DNA from: Arthrobacter sp. Soil763 | GTDB lineage: Bacteria; Actinomycetota; Actinomycetes; Actinomycetales; Micrococcaceae | Assembly: GCF_001428365.1 (NCBI RefSeq) | Contig: NZ_LMSH01000001.1 | Location: forward strand, 669,255 to 733,254 | Direction: 5' to 3' | DNA: 64,000 nucleotides | Shown here: in pieces, positions 8,811-19,634 of the stretch | Numbering within the stretch: the stretch's first letter is position 1 | Layout of the letters: each line of letters begins with the position of its first letter | Notes under the pieces: generated by a model | What the model was told of the DNA's origin: nothing | Databases searched by the model: none | Seen by the model: the letters and a program-made list of their open reading frames with translations, nothing else | Program-made: the position numbers and the translations under genes

Positions 8811-8903
8811 GTGAATGTTGTACCGACCTTGGCGCGCGGCCAGGCAGGCCCGGCCCGACCGGCGGCGCACGGCGCCGTGTCCGACACGGCGATCCTGAAC
8901 TAG
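8811..8903 (+). CDS. Possible 30-residue leader peptide upstream of the ABC transporter
   Basis: A GTG-started frame of 30 codons, beginning MNVVPTLARG, is preceded at a good distance (9 nt) by GGAAGG. Its TAG stop lies one base before the ATG of the first permease. The close spacing suggests translational coupling or a leader role. The Ala/Gly/Pro-rich composition is not distinctive, and the permease has no strong ribosome-binding site of its own. It could equally be an untranslated leader. Confidence 0.3.
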   Translation: MNVVPTLARGQAGPARPAAHGAVSDTAILN

Positions 8904-8904
8904 C

Positions 8905-9891
8905 ATGCTCCGTTATCTGGCCAAGCGTGCCGTCACCTATGCGTTCATGATCTTCCTGACCACCAGCGCCGGGTACTTCCTGGCGGTGACCAGCCTCCAG
9001 CCCGCGCTGCTGGAGCAGGAGAAGATTCCGCGGCCCACGCCCGAACAGATCGCCAACTCCTTCCGGCTCAAGGGCCTGGACCCCGCGCTGAGTCCGTGGG
9101 AACGCTATGTGGAATGGCTCACCGGGATCGTCACCCGGTGGGACTGGGGCCGCAGCCCCAACGGTGCCTTCATCAACGCCGAGTTCGGCGACCGGGTGTG
9201 GATCTCCACCCGCCTGTTCCTGGCCTCGATCATCCTGACCCTGATCATCGGCGTCGCGCTCGGCGTCTACACCGCGGCACGGCAGTACAAATTCTCCGAC
9301 CGCGCGATCACCTCGTACAGCTACCTCGTCTACATCGTGCCGGCGCCGATCGCGTATTTCCTGGTCCAGCTCGGTGCCATCAACATCAACGAGACGGTGG
9401 GCGAACGCATCTTCTTCGTCACCGGCATCTCCACGCCGGGGCTCGACGGCGGCGGCTGGGCCCAGTTCGTCGACATGCTCGCCCACTACGCCGTCCCCAC
9501 CTTCGCGATCACGATCGTCGGCTGGGGCGCCTACCAGATCGCGCAACGGCAATACCTGCTGGACAACGTCAACGCCGACTTCGTCCGCACCGCCCGCGCC
9601 AAGGGCCTGACCCGCAACCAGGCCATCACCCGCCACGCCCTGCGCGTGTCGTTCATCCCGGTGGCGCAGAGCATCGCGTTCACCATCCCGGCCATCTTCG
9701 CCGGCGGCTTCTTCGCGGAGAAGATCTTCGCCTGGCACGGTGTCGGGTCGTGGAGTATCGACGCGATCGCCCTGCAGGACGTCAACGCCGCCACGGCAAC
9801 GCTCGCCTACGGCTCCGTGATCTTCGCGATCGGGGCCATCCTCGCCGACTTCGCCACCACCCTTGTCGACCCGAGAGTGCGGGTGCAGTAG
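8905..9891 (+). CDS. Peptide/nickel-type ABC transporter permease (DppB/OppB family)
   Basis: 328 residues with an N-terminal membrane anchor (YLAKRAVTYAFMIFLTTSAG) and about six membrane segments. The cytoplasmic coupling loop reads FVRTARAKGLTRNQAITRHA, the EAA-type motif that contacts the ATPase. With the second permease it forms the transmembrane channel of an oligopeptide-class importer. It is first in a run permease-permease-ATPase-binding protein. The large loop between the first two membrane segments, typical for DppB, is present. Confidence 0.92.
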   Translation: MLRYLAKRAVTYAFMIFLTTSAGYFLAVTSLQPALLEQEKIPRPTPEQIANSFRLKGLDPALSPWERYVEWLTGIVTRWDWGRSPNGAFINAEFGDRVWISTRLFLASIILTLIIGVALGVYTAARQYKFSDRAITSYSYLVYIVPAPIAYFLVQLGAININETVGERIFFVTGISTPGLDGGGWAQFVDMLAHYAVPTFAITIVGWGAYQIAQRQYLLDNVNADFVRTARAKGLTRNQAITRHALRVSFIPVAQSIAFTIPAIFAGGFFAEKIFAWHGVGSWSIDAIALQDVNAATATLAYGSVIFAIGAILADFATTLVDPRVRVQ

Positions 9892-9893
9892 CC

Positions 9894-10855
9894 ATGACCA
9901 ACCTGAACGCCATCGATCCGGCCGCCGTCGCCGAAGAAGCCAAGATCGAGAACAACGACGTCGTCATCGCCAAATCGACGATCATCCTGCGGCGCTTCCT
10001 GCGCAACAAGACCGCGGTGACCGGCTTGGTGATCTTCCTGCTGCTGACCGTGCTGTCCCTGGTCGGCGGAGCCTTCTCCAGCTGGGACAAGGAGACGATC
10101 GACCCGTTCAACATCGGCGTCGGCCCCTCCTCCGAACACCTGCTGGGCACCTCGCAGGCCGGCATCGACCTGTATGCCCTGACCGTGGAGGGCACCCGTG
10201 TCTCGATCCTGATCGGCGTGGTCGTCGGCCTGGTGTCCGTCCTGATCGCCGCGGTCTACGGCTGCACCATGGCCTACTTCGGCGGCAAGGTCGACAAGGT
10301 CATGCTGTTCATCCTCGAAGCCCTGATCATGATGCCGGCCCTGCTGGTCGTTGCCGTGGCCACCAGCGGCGGCGGCAACGGGCTCAAGCAGAACCTGCCC
10401 AGCTGGCTGCTGCTGATCATCGTCCTGCTGATCTTCAACTGGATGGGAACGGCCCGCCTTATCCGCTCGCTCTCGATGTCGCTGATGCAGCGGGACTTCG
10501 TGAAATCCGCCCAGTACATGGGTGTCCCCGCCCGGCGCATCGTCTGGCGCCACCTGGTGCCGAACATCGGCTCCCTGCTGGTGCTCGACATCACCCGCGG
10601 CGTGACCGGCGCCATCCTCGCCGAGGTCGCGTTCTCCTTCATCGGCATCGGCATCAAGGTCCCGGACGTGAGCCTGGGCGTGCTGATCGGCCAGGCCACC
10701 TCCCAGGTGTCCACCTTCCCGTGGATGTTCTGGGTGCCGCTGACCGTGATGTTCCTGCTGACCGGGTCGCTGGCCATGATGAACGACGGGCTCCGGGACG
10801 CGTTCGACCCCAGCTCCAGCTCGATCGGCAGCGCCAAGAAAAAGAAGAAGACCAC

Positions 10856-10859
<4 letters not shown>
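9894..10859 (+). CDS. Peptide/nickel-type ABC transporter permease (DppC/OppC family)
   Basis: 321 residues from ATG 9894, two bases after the first permease ends. It has the OppC-type N-terminal extension (RRFLRNKTAVTGLVIFLLL), then HLLGTSQAGIDLYALTVEGTRVS, which marks the DppC family, and a coupling loop around DFVKSAQYMGVPARRIVWRH. The C-terminus is a run of lysines. It pairs with the upstream permease to form the importer channel. The stop overlaps the ATPase start (ATGA), so expression is coupled. Confidence 0.92.
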
Positions 10860-13093
<2,234 letters not shown>

Positions 13094-13146
13094 GCCACCA
13101 CACCGCACCTGAACGACAACTCGCACCAAAAATGAAGGGGAACATC

Positions 13147-14841
13147 ATGAAGAATCTGACCAGGATCGGCGGGGTGGCCGCCGTCGCGGCAGCCCTCGCG
13201 CTGACCGGCTGCGGCGGAGGCGGGGCCACCACCACCGCCGAGAGCGCCAAGGCCCAGGACGCCTCCGGCGACCTCAGCAAGCTCGTCAGCGTCAACGCCA
13301 AGAAGGCCGACGAACTCAAGCAGGGCGGCACCGTGACCCTGCCGGTCGGCAACATCGGTCCGGACTTCAACGGCTACTCCAACGCGGGCAACTCGGCGGA
13401 CAACACCGAACTGCACTACCCGATCGACGAGGCCGGCTACGTTGGCTGCTGGAAGCTCGACTTCGACGGCACCACCAGCCTGAACAAGAACTTCTGCGAG
13501 GACTTCAAGAGCGAAGTCAAGGATGGCAAGCAGACCATCACCATCAAGATCAACCCGAAGGCCGTGTACAACGATGGCACCCCCATCAACGCCGAAACCT
13601 TCGTGAACACCTGGAAGATGCTCAACGGCAAGAACAAGGACATCGACATCGTCTCGTCCGGCGCGTACGAGTTCATCGACTCCGTCAAGGCCGGCAGCAG
13701 CGACAAGGAAGTCGTTGCCACCACCACCCAGCCGGTCTACCCGCTGAGCGACATCTTCGGCGGCTTCATTCCGCAGTCCGTCAACACCCCGGAGATCTTC
13801 AACACCGGGTTCTCCGGCGAACTGCACCCGGAGTGGATGGCCGGCCCGTTCAAGGTGGAGAAGTTCGACTCCGCCGCGAAGACCGTAACCATGGTCCCGA
13901 ACGACAAGTGGTGGGGCGAAAAGCCGGTCCTGGAAAAGGTCGTCTTCCGCCAGCTCGAGGCCAGCGCCGAGATCGCCGCGTTCAAGAACGGCGAAATCGA
14001 CATGGCTGACGGCCGTACGCTCACCAAGTACAAGCAGCTCGAAGGCACCAAGAACTCCGAGGTCCGCCGCGGCCAGCGCCTGTTCGCCGGCGGCCTGAAC
14101 CTCAACGCCCAGAAGGCGCCGCTGACCGACGTCGCGGTCCGCAAGGCGATCTTCACCGCCGTTGACCGCCCGGCCGTGCGCGCCGTGCGCTTCGGCGGCC
14201 TGAACTGGGAAGAGGAGAGCTCGGGATCGATGATGCTGATGCCGTTCTCCAAGTACTACCAGGACAACTACCCCGTCACCGAGGCCGGCGCCGAGCAGGC
14301 CAAGAAGGTCCTGACCGAGGCCGGTTACGCCCCGAACGCCAAGGGCACCATGGAGAAGGACGGCAAGCCGGTCTCCTTCAAGATCACCAACTTCGGTGAC
14401 GACCCGACCTCGCTCGCCACGGTCCAGACCCTGCAGAAGCAGCTCCAGGCCGCCGGCATGGAGGTCGGCATCGACCAGCGCGGCGACGCCGACTTCGGCA
14501 AGGTCCTGGGCAGCCGGGACTTCCAGCTGACCATCAGCGGCTACACCGTCGGTTCGGACGCCACCTCCGGCGTGAAGCAGTTCTACGATTCCAAGACCAA
14601 CGAAAACGGCCTCGGCGACGCGGAACTGGACAAGGCCATCAAGGACCTCGCCTCCATCCAGGACGACGCCGAGCGCAACAAGGCGGCCATGGAGGTCGAG
14701 AAGAAGCACATGGCGAAGTACTACTCCATGGGCGTCATCATGAACGGCCCGCAGATCTACTTCGCCCGCACCGGCCTCGCCAACTACGGCGCGTCCCTGT
14801 TCCAGACCCCGGACTGGAGCCTGGTGGGCTGGCAGAAGTAA
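13147..14841 (+). CDS. Peptide ABC transporter substrate-binding lipoprotein (SBP family 5)
   Basis: 564 residues from ATG 13147, preceded by GAAGGGGAAC; the earlier ATG at 13132 overlaps that site and is unlikely. The signal peptide ends in a lipobox LALTGC with the lipidated Cys22. The mature part is a family 5 extracellular binding protein with YNDGTPINAETFVNTWKML and a mature length typical for DppA/OppA. It would be anchored on the outer face of the membrane and deliver peptides or similar solutes to the importer. It ends the operon at a repeat-type terminator beginning at 14840. Confidence 0.93.
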   Translation: MKNLTRIGGVAAVAAALALTGCGGGGATTTAESAKAQDASGDLSKLVSVNAKKADELKQGGTVTLPVGNIGPDFNGYSNAGNSADNTELHYPIDEAGYVGCWKLDFDGTTSLNKNFCEDFKSEVKDGKQTITIKINPKAVYNDGTPINAETFVNTWKMLNGKNKDIDIVSSGAYEFIDSVKAGSSDKEVVATTTQPVYPLSDIFGGFIPQSVNTPEIFNTGFSGELHPEWMAGPFKVEKFDSAAKTVTMVPNDKWWGEKPVLEKVVFRQLEASAEIAAFKNGEIDMADGRTLTKYKQLEGTKNSEVRRGQRLFAGGLNLNAQKAPLTDVAVRKAIFTAVDRPAVRAVRFGGLNWEEESSGSMMLMPFSKYYQDNYPVTEAGAEQAKKVLTEAGYAPNAKGTMEKDGKPVSFKITNFGDDPTSLATVQTLQKQLQAAGMEVGIDQRGDADFGKVLGSRDFQLTISGYTVGSDATSGVKQFYDSKTNENGLGDAELDKAIKDLASIQDDAERNKAAMEVEKKHMAKYYSMGVIMNGPQIYFARTGLANYGASLFQTPDWSLVGWQK

Positions 14842-14932
14842 CGCTCCCTCACGTATAGCGGCCTTTCAGGCGGCGCTCCCTCACATCGTGGGGGAGCGTC
14901 GCCTGAATTGTTTCCGGATCTGAGGGGGCGTC
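14840..14932. repeat. Dispersed nested inverted-repeat element, copy 1 (probable terminator)
   Basis: Outer arms ACGCTCCCTCA (from 14841) and TGAGGGGGCGT (to about 14931) enclose an inner 18-bp stem: 14867-14884 pairs with 14888-14905, with G-U pairs or mismatches at a few positions. The word CTCCCTCA or its complement occurs four times in alternating orientation. A closely similar 94-bp element lies at 25416-25509, sharing the left end CGCTCCCTCACGT and the right end CCGGATCTGAGGG. It starts at the stop codon of the binding-protein gene. Confidence 0.85.
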
Positions 14933-14951
14933 GGGCGGGTAGCGTGGAGCA

Positions 14952-16046
14952 ATGACCTCCGAACCCGCCCGCTCCGCTTCCGTTCCCGCGGCCCCGGCCG
15001 CCATCCGCACCGCCGTCGCCGGCTTCGGGCTCTCGGGCAGCGTCTTCCACGCGCCGCTGATCGCCGCCAACCCGGCCTTCCGGCTGGCGGCGATCGCCAC
15101 CTCCGACCCCGGCCGGAAAGCGGCGGCGGCAGCCGCACACCCGGACGCCCGGCTCGTGGACACCCCGGCCGCCCTCCTGGACCTGGCAGAAGGCCTGGAC
15201 CTGATCGTGCTCGGAACCCCGCCGGCCATGCACTACCCGCTCGCGAAGGCCGCGCTGGAGGCGGGCCTGGACGTCGTCGTCGACAAACCCTTCACCGTGC
15301 GCAGCGACGAGGGGAAGGAACTGGTGGAGCTCGCGGCCCGGCTGGGGCGGGTCCTCTCCGTCTTCCACAACCGGCGCTGGGACGGGGACTTCCTGACCGT
15401 CCGCGGCCTGCTGGAGAGCGGGGCCCTGGGCGCGGTCAGCCGCTTCGAGTCACGCTTCGAGCGCTGGTCCCCGGCCGTGACGAAGGCATGGAAGGCGGCG
15501 GCCACGGCCGGCGACGGCGGCGGGGTGCTGTTCGATCTGGGCACCCACCTGCTGGACCAGGCGCTGCAGCTGTTCGGCCCCGCCACCGTGACCCACGCGG
15601 AACTGGCCGCCCGGCGGGACGGGGAACGCGCGGACGACGACGCGTTCGTGGCGCTGCGGCACGAGTCCGGCGTGACAAGCCACCTGGCCATGAACCTGCT
15701 CTGCGCCCAGCAGGGCCCGCGTTTCCGGCTGCTGGGCTCCGGCGGAGGCTTCACCAAGCACGGCGTCGACCCGCAGGAGCCCTACCTCGCGGCCGGCGGC
15801 AGCCCGCTGGACGCGGCGTACGGGGTGGAGGACACCGCCTGGGCCGGGCAGCTCGGCCGCGACGGCCACCTGGACCGGCTGCCCACCGAACGCGGCGCGT
15901 ACCCGGAGTTCTACCGGCTGCTAGCCGAAAAGATCGCCGACGGCGGCGCCTCCTCTGCCCTCCCGCTTCCGGTAAACCCGGCCGACGCCGTCGAGGTCCT
16001 CACGCTGATTGAGCAGGCCCGGGAACTTGCCGTTAAAAGGGCTTAA
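14952..16046 (+). CDS. Gfo/Idh/MocA family NAD(P)-dependent oxidoreductase
   Basis: 364 residues. The N-terminal Rossmann domain reads AVAGFGLSGSVFHAPLI, and DVVVDKPFTVRSDEG contains the family's catalytic lysine region near residue 115. FHNRRWDGDF and the C-terminal mixed sheet domain follow. Such enzymes oxidise or reduce sugars, inositols or their derivatives; the substrate is not evident. GGGTAGCGTGGAGCAATG precedes the start, with GGAG 2-3 nt from ATG, so the ribosome-binding site is tight. It lies just downstream of the repeat element and appears monocistronic. Confidence 0.88.
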   Translation: MTSEPARSASVPAAPAAIRTAVAGFGLSGSVFHAPLIAANPAFRLAAIATSDPGRKAAAAAAHPDARLVDTPAALLDLAEGLDLIVLGTPPAMHYPLAKAALEAGLDVVVDKPFTVRSDEGKELVELAARLGRVLSVFHNRRWDGDFLTVRGLLESGALGAVSRFESRFERWSPAVTKAWKAAATAGDGGGVLFDLGTHLLDQALQLFGPATVTHAELAARRDGERADDDAFVALRHESGVTSHLAMNLLCAQQGPRFRLLGSGGGFTKHGVDPQEPYLAAGGSPLDAAYGVEDTAWAGQLGRDGHLDRLPTERGAYPEFYRLLAEKIADGGASSALPLPVNPADAVEVLTLIEQARELAVKRA

Positions 16047-16117
16047 CGAACGCAACGCTGGACGACGGGCATCCGGCAGCGTGCGTCAAAGCGACGAAGT
16101 GGGCCCACGCCGTTCGG

Positions 16118-16150
16118 GTTCCCTGGCCGAGCTTGCGAGGCGAGGGGAAC
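16118..16150. terminator. Imperfect hairpin between convergent genes
   Basis: GTTCCC (16118-16123) pairs with GGGAAC (16145-16150), and an inner GCC/GGC pairing closes the AGCTTGCGA loop. It lies between the convergent oxidoreductase and alanine dehydrogenase genes and may terminate either one. No other gene is visible in 16047-16212. Confidence 0.4.
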
Positions 16151-16212
16151 GGCGGGGAGCAGCACGCAGAGGATGTCTGTCGCCCAGCGCAGCGGGACGA
16201 TGACGGGCTAAG

Positions 16213-17331
16213 TTACGCGGAGACCAGCTCGTGCCAGTCGGCGACGAGGGGCAGGTTGTGCGCCTCGGACACCGAGTGGTGGGCCACCTTGCCGCCGGCA
16301 ATGTTGAGGCCGGAGGCCAGGGCCGCGTCGCGTTCGAAGGCGGCCTTGACGCCGAGGTTGGCCAGCGACACCGCGTAGCGCAGCGTGACGTTGGTCAGGG
16401 CGTAGGTGGAGGTGTTCGGCACGGCGCCGGGCATGTTGGCGACGCAGTAGAAGATCGTGTTGTGCACCTTGTACGTCGGTTCCTGGTGCGTGGTGGGGTG
16501 CGTGTCCTCGAAGCAGCCGCCCTGGTCCACCGCGATGTCGACCAGCACGGAGCCGGGCTTCATCCGGGAGACGAGCTCGTTGGTGACCAGCTTCGGGGCC
16601 TTGGCGCCGGGGATCAGGACGGAACCGATCACGAGGTCGGCGTCGACGACGGACTTTTCGATCTCGTAGGCGTTCGAGGCCACGGTCTTCAGGCGGCCCT
16701 GGTAGAGGGCGTCCAGTTCGCGCAGGCGGTTGATGTTGATGTCCAGGATGGTGACGTCGGCGCCGAGGCCCATGGCCATCACGGCGGCGTTGGTGCCGGC
16801 CACGCCGGCGCCGAGCACCACGACCTTGGCGGGCCGGACGCCGGGCACGCCGCCCAGCAGCACGCCCTTTCCGCCGGCCGGAGCCATCAGCGAGGTGGCG
16901 CCGACCTGCACGGACAGGCGGCCCGCGACCTCGGACATGGGGGCCAGCAGCGGCAGCGCGCGGCCCTCCTGCACGGTCTCGTAGGCGATCGCGGTGACGC
17001 CGGTGTTGATCAGTTCCTGGGTCAGCTCCGGCTCGGCGGCCAGGTGCAGGTAGGTGAAGAGGATCAGGCCCTTGCGGAAGCGGTGGTATTCGGCCTTGAC
17101 CGGCTCCTTGACCTTCATGACCATGTCCGCGCGGCCCCAGACATCGTCCGCGTCGGCAACGATCTCGGCGCCGGCGATCGCGTATTCCTCGTCCGTGATG
17201 CCGGAGCCCAGGCCCGCGCCGCGCTCCACCAGGACGGTGTGGCCGTGGTGGCGGAATTCGTGGACGCCGGCCGCGGTGATGGCCACCCGGAATTCGTTGT
17301 TCTTGATTTCTTTGGGGACACCGATGATCAT
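16213..17331 (-). CDS. ald: Alanine dehydrogenase
   Basis: 372 residues from ATG 17331, matching the family length. It begins [17 protein letters not shown], a hallmark of alanine dehydrogenase, and carries MKVKEP and YLHLA with the substrate-binding Lys and His. The NAD-binding segment [19 protein letters not shown] lies around residue 170. The C-terminal region contains [20 protein letters not shown]. The enzyme interconverts L-alanine and pyruvate plus ammonia with NAD and feeds alanine carbon into central metabolism. A PucR-type regulator is divergently transcribed and is the likely controller. Confidence 0.95.
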   Translation of the reverse strand: MIIGVPKEIKNNEFRVAITAAGVHEFRHHGHTVLVERGAGLGSGITDEEYAIAGAEIVADADDVWGRADMVMKVKEPVKAEYHRFRKGLILFTYLHLAAEPELTQELINTGVTAIAYETVQEGRALPLLAPMSEVAGRLSVQVGATSLMAPAGGKGVLLGGVPGVRPAKVVVLGAGVAGTNAAVMAMGLGADVTILDININRLRELDALYQGRLKTVASNAYEIEKSVVDADLVIGSVLIPGAKAPKLVTNELVSRMKPGSVLVDIAVDQGGCFEDTHPTTHQEPTYKVHNTIFYCVANMPGAVPNTSTYALTNVTLRYAVSLANLGVKAAFERDAALASGLNIAGGKVAHHSVSEAHNLPLVADWHELVSA

Positions 17332-17575
17332 TTTTGGGCTCCAGTGATGGTGGCCGTGCAGGCCGGGTGTGCGGGGGAAGTCGTGATTCCAGAATAGGAC
17401 CGGCTGTGAGGCAGGCGACAGGGCTACCGGCCCCCTCCGCCCCGGAAACCGCGCCATTCCGGGGTTTTCGGAAACGCCGGCTCGACAAATGTCCGGCATG
17501 GGGGCGGCAGGTGTCGCCTGCTGTCCGTCCGCCGTCCGCTCGCCGGTCCGGGGCGCCGGGCAGTACTGTTGCAGC

Positions 17576-18796
17576 ATGCAGCAGCAGGACGTCGAGCAGC
17601 TCGTGGAGCGCGTGGCCCTCAGGCTCGGGCGCGGACTCTCGCTCGAGGACCTCGACGGCGTGCTGCTCGCCTACAGCTCCAACCAGTCCCACGCGGACCG
17701 GGTGCGGGTGAACTTCCTGCTCAGCAAGCGCGTCCCGGTCGACGTCAGCGCCTGGCAGCTCTCACACGGGATCGCGACGGCGGTGCGGCCGGTGGTGGTC
17801 CCGGCCAACGAGGAGCTCGGGATGCTCGGACGCGTGTGCGTGCCGCTGCTGGTCCGCGGCTTCCGGGTGGGGTACCTCTGGGTCCAGCTCGACGCCGGGG
17901 AGCCCACCGCCGGGTCGGTCCTGGCCCAGCTGCCGGACGTCGCGCCGGAACTGGAGCAGCTCTCCGCCCTGCTGCTGGACTCCAACACCGCCGGGTCCGA
18001 GTTCCGCCGCCGCCGCGAACAGGAGTTCCTCGCCGCCTGCCGGGGTGAAGCGAACGCCGTCGCCGCCGTCGCCGGCTGGAAGGAGGTGCAGGGCCGCGGT
18101 CCGTGGCAGCTGGTGACGGTGCTCGACGCCGACGGCTGGGCGGAGGGTTCCGATCCGATCGCGTCCACCCTGATCCACCGCTCCGCGGCGCTGCAGGCGA
18201 CGATCGGCGTCGACGCGGCGCTGTTCAGCGCCGGAACGGAAACCCACGCCGTCGTGCTCTTCAAGGAGTCCACCGGCCGGGCCGACCACGCCCAGGTGCT
18301 GGTGCACTACCAGCTGGAGCTGGCCAAGCGCGCCGGCCGGCCCGTGCACAGGATCATCCTCGGCACGTCCGAGGGTTTCTCCCGGCCGCGGGAACTGGCG
18401 GAGGCGTACCGGCAGTCCCGCCAGGCCGCGCAGGCCGCGGCCGTGGACCCGCAGCTGGGCGAACTGGTGGACTGCCGCGCCACCGGCCTCTACCAGCTGC
18501 TCGCCTCGGCGGGCGGCGGGGCCGGCGCCTGGGCGGACGCGGGCTCGGTGTACTTCCGGATGCTGGAGGACCACGACCGAAACGCGGAGCTGCTGCCGGT
18601 ATTGGAGCTCTTCTACGACAATGACAGCTCGGTCCAGGAGGTGGCGGCCAAGCTGCACCTGCACCGAAGCAGCGTGTACAACAGGCTCGGCAGGATCCGG
18701 CAAGTGCTGGGCGTGGATCCCCTGAAGGGTATGGTCCGGCTGGAGCTGCACGCGGCGCTTAAGGCGCGGCGCTGGGCGGAACGGCCCCGGATCTAG
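17576..18796 (+). CDS. PucR-type helix-turn-helix regulator
   Basis: 406 residues. The C-terminal HTH of the PucR/CdaR family is clear in SSVQEVAAKLHLHRSSVYNR (about 353-372). The middle part carries a GGDEF-like/CdaR region without diguanylate cyclase residues. TACTGT at 17564-17569 lies 6 nt before ATG 17576, so the message may be leaderless and no Shine-Dalgarno sequence is seen. The gene is divergent from ald with 244 bp between the starts. I infer that it activates alanine dehydrogenase in response to alanine or nitrogen state. Confidence 0.85.
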   Translation: MQQQDVEQLVERVALRLGRGLSLEDLDGVLLAYSSNQSHADRVRVNFLLSKRVPVDVSAWQLSHGIATAVRPVVVPANEELGMLGRVCVPLLVRGFRVGYLWVQLDAGEPTAGSVLAQLPDVAPELEQLSALLLDSNTAGSEFRRRREQEFLAACRGEANAVAAVAGWKEVQGRGPWQLVTVLDADGWAEGSDPIASTLIHRSAALQATIGVDAALFSAGTETHAVVLFKESTGRADHAQVLVHYQLELAKRAGRPVHRIILGTSEGFSRPRELAEAYRQSRQAAQAAAVDPQLGELVDCRATGLYQLLASAGGGAGAWADAGSVYFRMLEDHDRNAELLPVLELFYDNDSSVQEVAAKLHLHRSSVYNRLGRIRQVLGVDPLKGMVRLELHAALKARRWAERPRI

Positions 18797-18843
18797 GGCC
18801 CTGGATCTAGGCGTCCGGGTCGGGTGCCCGGGTCGGGACTCGG

Positions 18844-19080
18844 TCAGCGCTCGTCCCGCAACGCGGAATTCCGGTCCGCGCCGGAGGAGCCTTCCGGCTC
18901 CGCGGCCTCCCGGTTCCGGCGGGCCAGGCGGCTGTCCGTCCACAATGCCACGGCCACGAAGGCGACGCAGCTGGCCATGAAGGCGGCGGTGGCGTTCAGG
19001 CCCATCACCGTTCCGAGGATGCCGGTGAGCAGCATGGCGGCGATACCGGCCAGGATGTGCCACCCTCTGAACTTACCCAC
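18844..19080 (-). CDS. Small membrane protein, two predicted segments
   Basis: 78 residues from GTG 19080. Two hydrophobic stretches (about 8-27 and 31-47) are followed by an Arg/Glu-rich soluble tail. On the coding strand TACGCT lies 6 nt upstream of the GTG, again suggesting a leaderless message. I do not recognise the family, and the function is unknown. Confidence 0.65.
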   Translation of the reverse strand: MGKFRGWHILAGIAAMLLTGILGTVMGLNATAAFMASCVAFVAVALWTDSRLARRNREAAEPEGSSGADRNSALRDER

Positions 19081-19154
19081 AATTCAAGCGTAACCCCGTC
19101 CCCCGCTGCCCTCCGGCGCCCGGGCGGGATCGTTGTTTGATCCTTATCACGCCG

Positions 19155-19592
19155 TCACGAACCGTCCGTCGCGCCGTCGGGGGCGTCGTCACCAGTCCCG
19201 CCGCCCGCGGCCGGGCCGGCGGACGCTTTCTTCTGCTGGGTCTGCAGCCAGGCCATGATGTCGGCCAGCCGGATCCGGCGGTGCGTGCCGCGGTACTCGA
19301 CCGGGATCTCGCCCCGGTCGGTCATGTTCCGCAGGTAGGTGTGCGAAATCCCCGCCAGTTCGGCCGCCTTGGAGGTGGTCAGCATCTCCTCGACGCTGCT
19401 GACGGTGACGGATTCCCCCCGGCTGAAGCGCTCCAGCAGGTCCACGACGGCGTCCCTGGCCGCGGGCGGCAGGCGGTGGACGGTGCCGTCGACGAAGACG
19501 GTGATGTCGCTGCTGCCGTTGAGGGCATACCGGAGTTTCTGTGCGTCGTCGGCCGGGAGCCCGGCCGTCACCCGGGGAGCTATCAGTGTCAT
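19155..19592 (-). CDS. Excisionase/MerR-like helix-turn-helix DNA-binding protein
   Basis: 145 residues from ATG 19592. Residues near 65-115 form an excisionase-type winged helix: LTTSKAAELAGISHTYLRNM, then an RRIRLADIMAWL tail. The N-terminal 60 residues resemble antitoxin-like proteins of this family, with ITVFVDGTVHRLPPAARDAV. An in-frame ATG at 19601 is possible, but TAGGAT ends 7 nt before 19592 and AGGA lies 8 nt before it, supporting 19592. No toxin-like partner is adjacent: the next gene downstream is far and on the other strand. It is probably a regulator. Confidence 0.8.
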   Translation of the reverse strand: MTLIAPRVTAGLPADDAQKLRYALNGSSDITVFVDGTVHRLPPAARDAVVDLLERFSRGESVTVSSVEEMLTTSKAAELAGISHTYLRNMTDRGEIPVEYRGTHRRIRLADIMAWLQTQQKKASAGPAAGGGTGDDAPDGATDGS

Positions 19593-19634
19593 GGACTGCA
19601 TCCTAGCGCCCCGGGCGGAGTGCCCGGTCCCCGG

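Noticed and set aside
8406..8903. 165-codon plus-strand frame across the TetR end and the following intergenic region
   Set aside because: It begins inside the TetR gene out of frame and has no start site; only its last 30 codons have a plausible start.
9863..10855. Long N-terminal extension of the fused ATPase frame
   Set aside because: The extension overlaps the whole second permease; the ATPase start with ATGA coupling at 10856 fits the family.
19155..19592. Toxin-antitoxin module
   Set aside because: The protein resembles antitoxin-type excisionase-fold regulators, but no toxin-like gene is adjacent on the same strand.
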